Positions 1-5,106 of a stretch of DNA of 5,106 nt are shown here, in pieces. Both the position numbers and the translations under genes were made by a program. Below the pieces are notes generated by a model that saw nothing but the letters and a program-made list of their open reading frames with translations, did no database searches and had not been told where the DNA came from. Position 1 is the first letter of the stretch. Every line of letters begins with the position of its first letter. This DNA is from Lentisphaerota bacterium (GTDB lineage Bacteria; Verrucomicrobiota; Lentisphaeria; Oligosphaerales; Oligosphaeraceae): positions 1-5,106 of the forward strand of contig JAAZIZ010000437.1 of assembly GCA_012800565.1 (NCBI GenBank), written 5' to 3'.

Positions 1-314
1 ACAAAGCTCAGGGAGACAAATACCGGCACATCAGTACCGGCCACATTGTGCACCCCGACCCGCCATTCGGCAATCTGGAGCAAGTCCTGCAGAGCCTCGC
101 TCTCCTGCCCGGCGAACAGTGCGAGATTCTTGCGATTGCTGTCAACCGCTGCATTGGTACGCCGGTCGATATCAGCCAATTCTTCCCGGGCATGTCGCAC
201 TTCCATCTGCAGCTGCTGCTTCTTCAGCTGCAGGGTAGGCAGATAACGCTGGAAGCGCTTCAGGGAGTCGCGCTGGACTTTCAGCTCATTCTTGGTGAGT
301 TTGATCTTGGTCAT
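1..314 (-). CDS. atpD: V-type ATP synthase subunit D, N-terminal part (cut by window edge)
   Basis: This is the first 104 codons of subunit D, the long coiled-coil shaft of the central stalk that turns inside the A3B3 head and couples ATP turnover to the membrane rotor. Seen: an ATG at 312-314 opens a frame without stops to the window edge. The start (MTKIKLTKNELKVQRDSLKR) and the following RYLPTLQLKKQQLQ are the family's hallmark N-terminus. The region is helical and rich in Lys, Gln, Leu and Arg, ending near a VAGTDVPVF segment that fits the family's middle region. Only 9 bp separate it from the atpB stop. Its likely ribosome binding site (GCGGAG, 327-332) lies inside the end of atpB, 12 nt before the ATG, so translational coupling with atpB is plausible. 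The usual family length is about 200 residues, so roughly half is missing to the left. The gene is not listed as a simple ATG-to-stop frame because its stop lies outside the window. The family assignment is firm. Confidence 0.93.
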   Translation of the reverse strand, partial: MTKIKLTKNELKVQRDSLKRFQRYLPTLQLKKQQLQMEVRHAREELADIDRRTNAAVDSNRKNLALFAGQESEALQDLLQIAEWRVGVHNVAGTDVPVFVSLSF

Positions 315-323
315 CCCGAATCT

Positions 324-1634
324 TTACTCCGCCGATTCTGCTTTTGGCCAGAACGACCTGACCATTTCGCTTTTGATGCCGGTTTCAGCCGGTTCAAAGC
401 ATTCTGACAGGGTTTTCCAGCCCAGGTCCAAGGCTTCTTCCAAGGGGATATTCACGCTCAGGTCCATCATCCGGTCCTCGAACATCTCGCCATACTTAAG
501 CAGCTTCTGGTCCCAGTCGCTCATACGGAAGCCCATGGACTGTTTTTCCAGCGCTTCCTTGTATTCAGCATAGAGACGAATCATGGTATCCATCAAGGTC
601 CGGTGGTCGGCTCTGGTCTTGTCATTGACCTGCTGCTTCAGTCGGCTCAATGAACCGAAAGGCTCAATACGGCCATGGACCAGATAGAACTGCCCTTCGG
701 TGATATAGCCGGTGTTGTCCGGCACCGGGTGAGTCACGTCATCGCCAGGCATGGTGGTTACCGCCAGGATAGTGATCGACCCGGCGTCCTCAAAATCCAC
801 TGCTTTCTCATAACGCGCCGCCAGCTGGCTGTACAAGTCCCCGGGGTAACCGCGGTTGGAGGGAATCTGCTCCATGGTAATGGCGATTTCTTTCAATGAA
901 TCGCAGAAGTTGGTCATATCTGAGAGCAGCACCAGCACGCGCTTATTGTGCTCGGTGGCAAAATACTCCGCTGCAGCCAGGGCCATATCGGGAACCAGCA
1001 GGCACTCCACTGTAGGGTCTGCTGCGGTATGGATGAACATCACGGTCCGGGACAAGGCGCCATGATCGTCAAGGGTATTTTTGAAATACAGATAATCGTC
1101 ATATTTGAGCCCCATGCCGCCCAGCACAATCACATCCACCTCAGCCTGCATGGCAATGCGGGCCAGGAGCTGGTTGTAAGACTCTCCCGCAACCGAAAAG
1201 ATCGGCAGTTTCTGGCTCTCCACCAAGGTATTGAAGACATCGATCATCGGCACCCCGGTGCGGATCATATTGCGCGGAATGATGCGGTTGGCCGGATTGA
1301 CCGGTGGACCGCCGATATCAATCATGTTGTCGGAAAGCTGCGGCCCGTTGTCACGGGGCGAACCATTGCCGGTGAAAATGCGCCCCAGCAGCGCCTCGGA
1401 TGCGGATACCCGCATCGGCCGTCCCAGGAAGCGCACCTCACTGTCAGTAGAAATACCGCGGCTGCCGGCAAACACCTGCAGTGACACCCGGTTGTGATTG
1501 AGGCGGATGACCTGGGCCAGTGAGACCCCGCGGTCGCTGCGCACCTCGGCCAGTTCGCCATTGGCCACATTCTCCGCTTCAATGGTAATCACGTTGCCGC
1601 TGATTTGTATGATTCGATGGTAGATTTTTCGCAT
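324..1634 (-). CDS. atpB: V-type ATP synthase subunit B (non-catalytic head subunit)
   Basis: This 436-residue protein is the non-catalytic subunit alternating with A in the cytoplasmic A3B3 hexamer of the V/A-ATPase. Seen: an N-terminal beta-barrel region (about 1-70) with ISGNVITIEA and GELAEV; GRIFTGNGSPRD near 84-94; IDIGGPPVNPANR at 105-117; and IRTGVPMIDVFNTL at 124-137. The P-loop position reads SVAGESYN (147-154) and lacks the Walker GKT, as expected for a non-catalytic subunit. RGYPGDLYSQLAARYEKA (261-278) is the B-type signature. DDVTHPVPDNTGYITEGQ (298-315) is typical of the family. SLSRLK (328-333) carries Arg331, which by alignment from memory is the arginine finger reaching the neighbouring A site. 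The length is near the lower end for the family (about 430-460). The ATG start gives the normal N-terminus. The ribosome binding site is weak (AGGA at 1647-1650, 12 nt away). The gap to atpA is 43 bp and to atpD 9 bp. Nothing suggests damage. Confidence 0.97.
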   Translation of the reverse strand: MRKIYHRIIQISGNVITIEAENVANGELAEVRSDRGVSLAQVIRLNHNRVSLQVFAGSRGISTDSEVRFLGRPMRVSASEALLGRIFTGNGSPRDNGPQLSDNMIDIGGPPVNPANRIIPRNMIRTGVPMIDVFNTLVESQKLPIFSVAGESYNQLLARIAMQAEVDVIVLGGMGLKYDDYLYFKNTLDDHGALSRTVMFIHTAADPTVECLLVPDMALAAAEYFATEHNKRVLVLLSDMTNFCDSLKEIAITMEQIPSNRGYPGDLYSQLAARYEKAVDFEDAGSITILAVTTMPGDDVTHPVPDNTGYITEGQFYLVHGRIEPFGSLSRLKQQVNDKTRADHRTLMDTMIRLYAEYKEALEKQSMGFRMSDWDQKLLKYGEMFEDRMMDLSVNIPLEEALDLGWKTLSECFEPAETGIKSEMVRSFWPKAESAE

Positions 1635-1677
1635 CGCCTGATTCTATCCTGATTATGTGTCCAGCTGTCTCACAAAT

Positions 1678-3405
1678 TTATTTTTTAGCCAAGGTCGCAT
1701 CAATGGCTGCTTCGGCTTTACGGAACTCCTCGGAGTCCCAGGGTGCGTAGTTCCAGTCGATGAACGCCTGCCTCAGATGCAGGAAATATGAACGCGCTTC
1801 ATCCTTGTCCACGAAATCAAATTTCTTCTCCAGCACCTGCACCAATTTGGCAAAGGTATATTTCTGCCGCTCGGCTCCGCAGGCACCGTCAACCTGATCG
1901 AAAGTATTCTGCTGCAGGTACACTGCATCAATAAATTCGCTTTTGAGGTAGACCACGAAATCGGAAGTCGGGGTGCCTTCCTCGCCCACCACTTTCATCA
2001 TCTGATTGACTTCATTACCCTCGCGCAGGAACAGCCGGGCCTTGGTGATTATCCGTTCGGGGACCAGGCTCTGGTATTTGCTCCAGCTCTCCAGAGGATG
2101 GATAGCCGGATAGCGCCGGGCATTGGCACGGTCACGGGACAAGGCCAGGAAAGAACCCACCACTTTCAAGGTCGCCTGGGTCACCGGCTCCTCAAAGTTA
2201 CCGCCGGCAGGGCTGACTGCACCGCAGATGGTGATTGACCCCTGTTCTCCATCATTGAGCTGGACCAGGCCGGCCCGTTCATAGAATCCTGCCACCAAGG
2301 TCTCCAGATAGGCCGGAAAGGCCTCTTCACCGGGAATCTCTTCCAGTCGGCCGGAGACTTCGCGCAGAGCCTGAGCCCAGCGTGAGGTGGAGTCGGCCAG
2401 CAGCAGCACACTGAGGCCCATCTGACGATAGTATTCCGCCAAGGTCACACTGGTGTAGATGGAGGCCTCGCGGGCGGCCACCGGCATGGAACTGGTATTG
2501 CAGATGATAATCGTGCGATCAATCAGATTCTGGCCTGTACGCGGGTCAGGCAAATACGGGAATTCGCGCAGGATTTCCACCACTTCGCCGGCGCGCTCAC
2601 CGCAGGCCGCGATGATGACCACATCCACCTCGGAACGCTGGGAGAGCGCGTGCTGCAGCACAGTCTTGCCGGCTCCGAAAGGCCCCGGGGTACAGAAAGT
2701 CCCCCCCTTGGCAACCGGGAAGAAAGTATCAATTACCCGCACCTGGGTGACCAGCGGCTCGACCGGCAGGAGTTTTTCCCGATAGCAGCTGATGGGGACT
2801 TTCACCGGCCAGGTCTGCACCATGGTGATATCGCGTTCCTCCTGGCCATTGCTGGCGGTGGCCACCACATGATTGATATTGAAAGCGCCTGCCTCACAGA
2901 CCCGAGTCAACTTCCATTTCCCGTGCCAGGAAAAGGGCAGCATGATTTTATGGGTGAAAATACCTTCCGGAACAGTACCCACAGTGTCGCCGGCAGATAA
3001 TTCTGCCCCGGCTGCCGCCACGGGCGTATAATCCCAGAGCTTCTCCCGGTCGAGCGGATATACATACAACCCGCGCTTGAGGAAATACCCGGCCTGACGC
3101 GCCAACTCCGGCAAGGGGTTCTGCAACCCGTCATAGACCTGGGTCAGCAGGCCAGGCCCCAGCTCAACCGAAAGCAACTCGCCGCTGAATTCCACCACAT
3201 CGCCGACCTTGAGCCCACCGGTGTTCTCGAAAACCTGGATGTCGGCTTCCTGACCGCGCACCCGGATGACCTCACTCTTCAGGCGTGCACCGTCATCGGT
3301 CACCACATAAGCCACCTCATTCTGGATCACACGCTCCGAAAAGGCCACGCTGAGCATGTTGCTGTTGATGCCGGTAACTCGCCCAGTAAATTTTTTTTCA
3401 TTCAT
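1678..3405 (-). CDS. atpA: V-type ATP synthase subunit A (catalytic head subunit)
   Basis: This 575-residue catalytic subunit binds and hydrolyses (or makes) ATP in the A3B3 head. Seen: an N-terminal beta-barrel (about 1-75), then the bulge insertion specific to V-type A subunits (about 115-190; LFPEG-like VPEGIFTHKIMLPFSW at 145-160). WPVKVP at 199-204 is followed by the Walker A loop GPFGAGKT (241-248). CGERAGE (268-274) contains Glu270, the likely catalytic base. NTSSMPVAAREASIY (303-317), LLLADSTSRWAQALRE (334-349) and SGRLEEIPGEEAFPAY (351-366) are family motifs. VSPAGGNFEEPVTQ (397-410) and RRYPAIHPLESWSKY (430-444) lead into the C-terminal helical domain. GTFCTPGPFGAGKT and CGERAGE match the chlamydial form as I remember it, rather than the Thermus or eukaryotic form. 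Position 245 of the P-loop is Ala where eukaryotic A subunits carry a redox-active Cys. The start codon is followed by a run of eight A bases (codons 3-5). The ribosome binding site is weak (GGA at 3414-3416). The 78-bp leader before it is the longest gap in the operon. Confidence 0.98.
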   Translation of the reverse strand: MNEKKFTGRVTGINSNMLSVAFSERVIQNEVAYVVTDDGARLKSEVIRVRGQEADIQVFENTGGLKVGDVVEFSGELLSVELGPGLLTQVYDGLQNPLPELARQAGYFLKRGLYVYPLDREKLWDYTPVAAAGAELSAGDTVGTVPEGIFTHKIMLPFSWHGKWKLTRVCEAGAFNINHVVATASNGQEERDITMVQTWPVKVPISCYREKLLPVEPLVTQVRVIDTFFPVAKGGTFCTPGPFGAGKTVLQHALSQRSEVDVVIIAACGERAGEVVEILREFPYLPDPRTGQNLIDRTIIICNTSSMPVAAREASIYTSVTLAEYYRQMGLSVLLLADSTSRWAQALREVSGRLEEIPGEEAFPAYLETLVAGFYERAGLVQLNDGEQGSITICGAVSPAGGNFEEPVTQATLKVVGSFLALSRDRANARRYPAIHPLESWSKYQSLVPERIITKARLFLREGNEVNQMMKVVGEEGTPTSDFVVYLKSEFIDAVYLQQNTFDQVDGACGAERQKYTFAKLVQVLEKKFDFVDKDEARSYFLHLRQAFIDWNYAPWDSEEFRKAEAAIDATLAKK

Positions 3406-3483
3406 TTCTGCAGTCCGGATTATCTGATTATCTCATGATTCATTGACATGCGCATTATTCTGGAAGTCAAAAAAACGTCATTC

Positions 3484-4065
3484 TCATCCCTTATCTATTG
3501 ACTCCTCGTTGCTGCGGCAGGAATCAGCCGCCGCAGCAGTTTTTTCCAGCAAAGCGGCAAAGACCCTGCCGCCTTGATCGTCATCCCAGCTGGCCTGCCG
3601 GTTCAACAACAGCAGCCGATAAGCATATATGACCACCGCAGTAAAATTATAATAATGGCCGTCCTCCAATTCATCCAGCTTCTGCCAGCGCAAGCGGTCC
3701 AAAGCCTGTTCCCGGGCCCAGGCATTAGGCAGGGCCATAATTTCCTCCAGGTGCCTCAGCATGTCGGCAAAACCAGTGCGCTCCTGGCGCAGCCATTTGT
3801 CGGCCTTTGCCTGGTCGCCCTGGCAACGCAAAGACACCAGAGCATTGCGCATAAAAGTCTCCCAGTCCTCCCAAGCACGCACCACCGGCAGGGTCGCAGA
3901 TGATGTTTCCGACGGACACAGTGAGAGGTTCGCCAGCAGCGCCGTTTCAGCGTCAGTGAGCAGGCTCTGCGCGTAAGTCAGGAATTCCGAATAGCTGCAG
4001 AATGGCTTCTCGCCCCATCGCAACAGCGGCAGTGAACTTAGAAAATAGAAAAAATCAGAGGGCAT
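3484..4065 (-). CDS. DUF2764-family protein of V-type ATPase operon
   Basis: This 193-residue protein has no settled function that I know of. Seen: the N-terminus FFYFLSSLPLLRWGEKP (5-21) matches the family pattern (aromatic-rich YYYL-SLP-L-G-KP). A middle helix (RAWEDWETFMRNALVSLRCQ, 63-82) is followed by EIMALPNAWAREQALDRLRWQKLDEL (108-133). The strongest family mark is LDELEDGHYYNFTAVVIYAYRLLLLNRQASW (130-160). The protein is almost all helical and soluble, with no signal peptide or clear membrane segment. The polar C-terminal tail (180-193) looks disordered. It is shorter than the chlamydial relatives, which I recall as about 270 residues. Its start is supported by AAGG at 4073-4076, 7 nt before the ATG. 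It lies between atpE and atpA, the place where other V/A-ATPase operons encode subunits C and F. A role as a central-stalk part or C-subunit stand-in is inference only. The family call is fairly sure; the function is not. Confidence 0.85.
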   Translation of the reverse strand: MPSDFFYFLSSLPLLRWGEKPFCSYSEFLTYAQSLLTDAETALLANLSLCPSETSSATLPVVRAWEDWETFMRNALVSLRCQGDQAKADKWLRQERTGFADMLRHLEEIMALPNAWAREQALDRLRWQKLDELEDGHYYNFTAVVIYAYRLLLLNRQASWDDDQGGRVFAALLEKTAAAADSCRSNEESIDKG

Positions 4066-4109
4066 TCAGTAGCCTTAGTTTAGGAGAGTTTCACGCTTGG
4101 CCGGACCAA

Positions 4110-4721
4110 TCAATTCTGGTCAGTAATAATACCAGCGATCCGGGGGCTCACATGCAAAGCAATGGCCTCAGCGAGGGCCTGATCCGTGAAATCATACAGC
4201 ACATTCTGGCCGGAAAACACCAGCTTGAAGCCACCGCTGATCTCTTTTGCCGGGGTCAACACGCAATTTTTCTGCAGCTCAGCTGCCAGCTGCGCTTTAA
4301 CCGCGGCTTCCAGGGCGCTGAACTGCTCGGCCCCCAGCAAGACCTCGATATTATTTTCTGTGCCCTGGTTTTGCAAATATGCTGTACAGAGCCGGGCGAC
4401 AATTGAGCCCAAGTCCTTGGCATCCAGAGAATGCCGCAACAGTTCTCCCACAGCCTGCTGGACGCGCTCGGTCAGCGCCGCCCGTACCTCCAGCAAGACA
4501 TCGCGAGATGCCTGCCGCAACGCCTGTTCGGATTTCTGCTGCAGCAACTCCGCTTCCTGTCTGGCTTCAGAGATTATCTTCGCAGCCTGCTCGCGCGCGT
4601 CCGCGATTATTGCGTCGGCTTCTTTCTGTGCCTGGGTCAGTAACGCTGACTGCTTGGCCTCCGCTTTCTTAAGCCCTTCTTCATCAATCCTATCCAGCAG
4701 TGCTTGCAACTCATCAGCCAT
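4110..4721 (-). CDS. atpE: V-type ATP synthase subunit E (peripheral stalk)
   Basis: This 203-residue subunit E forms the peripheral stalk that holds the A3B3 head still while the rotor turns. Seen: a long Ala/Glu/Gln/Lys-rich coiled coil (about 15-75: KKAEAKQSALLTQAQKEADA and onward) with the repeated pattern expected for the E/G stalk. A globular C-terminal domain follows, with IEVLLGAEQFSALE (125-138), ISGGFKLVFSGQNVLYDFTD (161-180) and HVSPRIAGII (190-199). The last two are standard for bacterial E subunits (GGF...YDFTDEA...LSPRLA). The length is normal. The ATG is preceded by the best ribosome binding site in the window. It is the first gene of the operon, with a good promoter about 45 bp upstream, and is followed after 44 bp by the DUF2764 gene. 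No separate partner gene for the stalk (the G/H subunit of other systems) is visible in the window. Confidence 0.94.
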   Translation of the reverse strand: MADELQALLDRIDEEGLKKAEAKQSALLTQAQKEADAIIADAREQAAKIISEARQEAELLQQKSEQALRQASRDVLLEVRAALTERVQQAVGELLRHSLDAKDLGSIVARLCTAYLQNQGTENNIEVLLGAEQFSALEAAVKAQLAAELQKNCVLTPAKEISGGFKLVFSGQNVLYDFTDQALAEAIALHVSPRIAGIITDQN

Positions 4722-4733
4722 AGTGCCGGGGTA

Positions 4734-4740
4734 CTCCTTT
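4734..4740 (-). promoter_or_regulatory. Ribosome binding site of atpE
   Basis: The minus strand reads AAAGGAG, a near-perfect Shine-Dalgarno sequence, with 12 nt before the ATG at 4719-4721. The spacing is longer than the usual 5-9 nt, but no in-frame start lies closer. It fixes atpE as the first translated gene of the operon. Confidence 0.75.
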
Positions 4741-4766
4741 GTGATTACGCATTTAGTTCCTGAGTC

Positions 4767-4794
4767 ATTAAATTTAGCCTAATATAACCGTCAA
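4767..4794 (-). promoter_or_regulatory. Predicted sigma70-type promoter of the V-ATPase operon
   Basis: On the minus strand a -35 box TTGACG (4789-4794, 5 of 6 to consensus) and a -10 box TTTAAT (4767-4772, 5 of 6) are separated by 16 bp. The surroundings are AT-rich compared with the coding regions. Transcription would start near 4760 and give a leader of about 40 nt that contains the AAAGGAG ribosome binding site. The position directly before the first gene, with no comparable site in the short gaps further down, fits one main operon promoter. The call rests on matches by eye; a sigma factor of a distant phylum may prefer other boxes. Confidence 0.55.
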
Positions 4795-4922
4795 AGCGGC
4801 AAAAGCAATCCTCAAAAGAGATAATCTGCCGATACTCTGTAATCGATCACTTATTGATATTCACTGCCCCGGCAAGCAGCACCTGGAGTGTCTGTCGCCT
4901 TGGCCGCAAAGCGCAGGACGGG

Positions 4923-5106
4923 GCCAACAACGCCAAGGGGGTTGCCATCTTCAAAGCCCAGGGTCTGGATGCACATCATTCCCGATCACAACAGCGGTTC
5001 AATGAAGAGGAACTAACCGCCAAGGACGCCAACAACGCCAAGGGGGTTGCCATCTTCAAAGCCCAGGGTCTGGATGCACATCATTCCCGAACACAACAGC
5101 GGTTCA
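4923..5106. repeat. 105-bp tandem repeat, two copies seen, cut by window edge
   Basis: Positions 4923-5001 recur at 5028-5106 with an offset of exactly 105 bp. Over these 79 bp the only difference is T at 4986 against A at 5091. The 26-bp stretch between the two cores (5002-5027) completes the unit; whether it recurs after copy two lies outside the window. A shorter period of 9 bp is nested at 5018-5044: CGCCAAGGA, CGCCAACAA, CGCCAAGGG. The core is too long and the 26-bp linker too short for a CRISPR array, and two copies are not enough. No terminal inverted repeats or transposase are visible. The CGCCAAGG-type core resembles dispersed intergenic repeats that are often mis-called as short proteins of the TAKDAKNAK kind; that resemblance is from memory. 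The unit length is a multiple of three, so a repetitive protein cannot be fully excluded. Confidence 0.9.

Larger units (their letters stand above)
4722..4922. other. Intergenic region upstream of atpE
   Basis: This stretch separates atpE from the tandem repeat. Its first 75 bp hold the atpE leader and predicted promoter. The rest (about 4795-4922) has no gene I can support, no GC-rich hairpin followed by a T run, and no tRNA-like fold. Positions 4904-4922 look like a decayed version of the start of the repeat unit (CCGC-AA-GG-AC elements), so the repeat probably once extended a little further left. Whatever gene lies to the right of the window is not seen. Confidence 0.6.

Noticed and set aside
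1192..1216. Loss of the Walker A motif in AtpB as a sign of inactivation
   Set aside because: Subunit B of V-type ATPases is non-catalytic and normally lacks GKT at this place, so SVAGESYN is expected.
948..1484. Long plus-strand open frame of 178 codons opposite atpB
   Set aside because: It lies fully antisense to a well-conserved ATPase subunit, has no recognisable domain, and its openness follows from the codon use of the real gene.
3406..3483. Internal promoter or terminator in the 78-bp gap before atpA
   Set aside because: GATAAT boxes are present on the minus strand but no -35 box lies at a fitting distance. The run of seven T bases near 3475 is not preceded by a GC-rich hairpin.
4186..4782. 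Plus-strand open frame of 198 codons opposite atpE
   Set aside because: Its product is Ser/Ala/Cys-rich low-complexity sequence mirroring the Ala/Glu/Gln coiled coil of atpE. No ribosome binding site or family match is visible.
4851..4979. Minus-strand 42-codon frame starting MMCIQTLGFEDG upstream of atpE
   Set aside because: It starts inside the tandem repeat, so half of it is repeat sequence. It lacks a spaced ribosome binding site, and the other copy of the start ends after 23 residues at a stop. Probably a by-product of the repeat.
4923..5106. CRISPR array
   Set aside because: The repeat core is 79 bp with a single 26-bp linker, the core is not of CRISPR length, and no cas genes are present.

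Overview
The window holds most of one minus-strand operon for a bacterial V/A-type rotary ATPase, read from right to left: atpE, a DUF2764-family gene, atpA, atpB and the first 104 codons of atpD, which runs off the left edge. All genes point the same way and the gaps between them are short (44, 78, 43 and 9 bp). The proteins are full length and free of frameshifts. Together they give the catalytic head (A and B), a peripheral stalk subunit (E) and the start of the central rotor shaft (D). The membrane subunits I and K are expected beyond position 1 but cannot be seen.

The order E - DUF2764 - A - B - D is the compact layout I know from chlamydiae and also associate with spirochaetes, Bacteroidetes and scattered other bacteria. 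It differs from the Thermus/Enterococcus/archaeal layout, where subunits C and F lie between E and A. The AtpA nucleotide-binding region also reads like the chlamydial form (GTFCTPGPFGAGKT, CGERAGE). The base composition looks moderately GC-rich by eye, so this is probably a free-living bacterium of another phylum carrying this ATPase type. The sequence does not fix the phylum.

To the right of atpE (4722-5106) there is no convincing gene. The part next to atpE carries a strong ribosome binding site and a good sigma70-like promoter (TTGACG, 16 bp, TTTAAT) that should drive the operon leftward. Further out lies a 105-bp tandem repeat. Two copies of a 79-bp core differ at one base, the second is cut by the window edge, and a 9-bp periodicity built on CGCCAA is nested inside. 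It looks like an intergenic repeat element rather than a gene, although one plus-strand frame stays open through it.

Most of the window is an ordinary ATPase operon. The two things most worth a second look are the DUF2764 protein, which sits where subunits C and F would be encoded, and the tandem repeat just upstream of the operon promoter.
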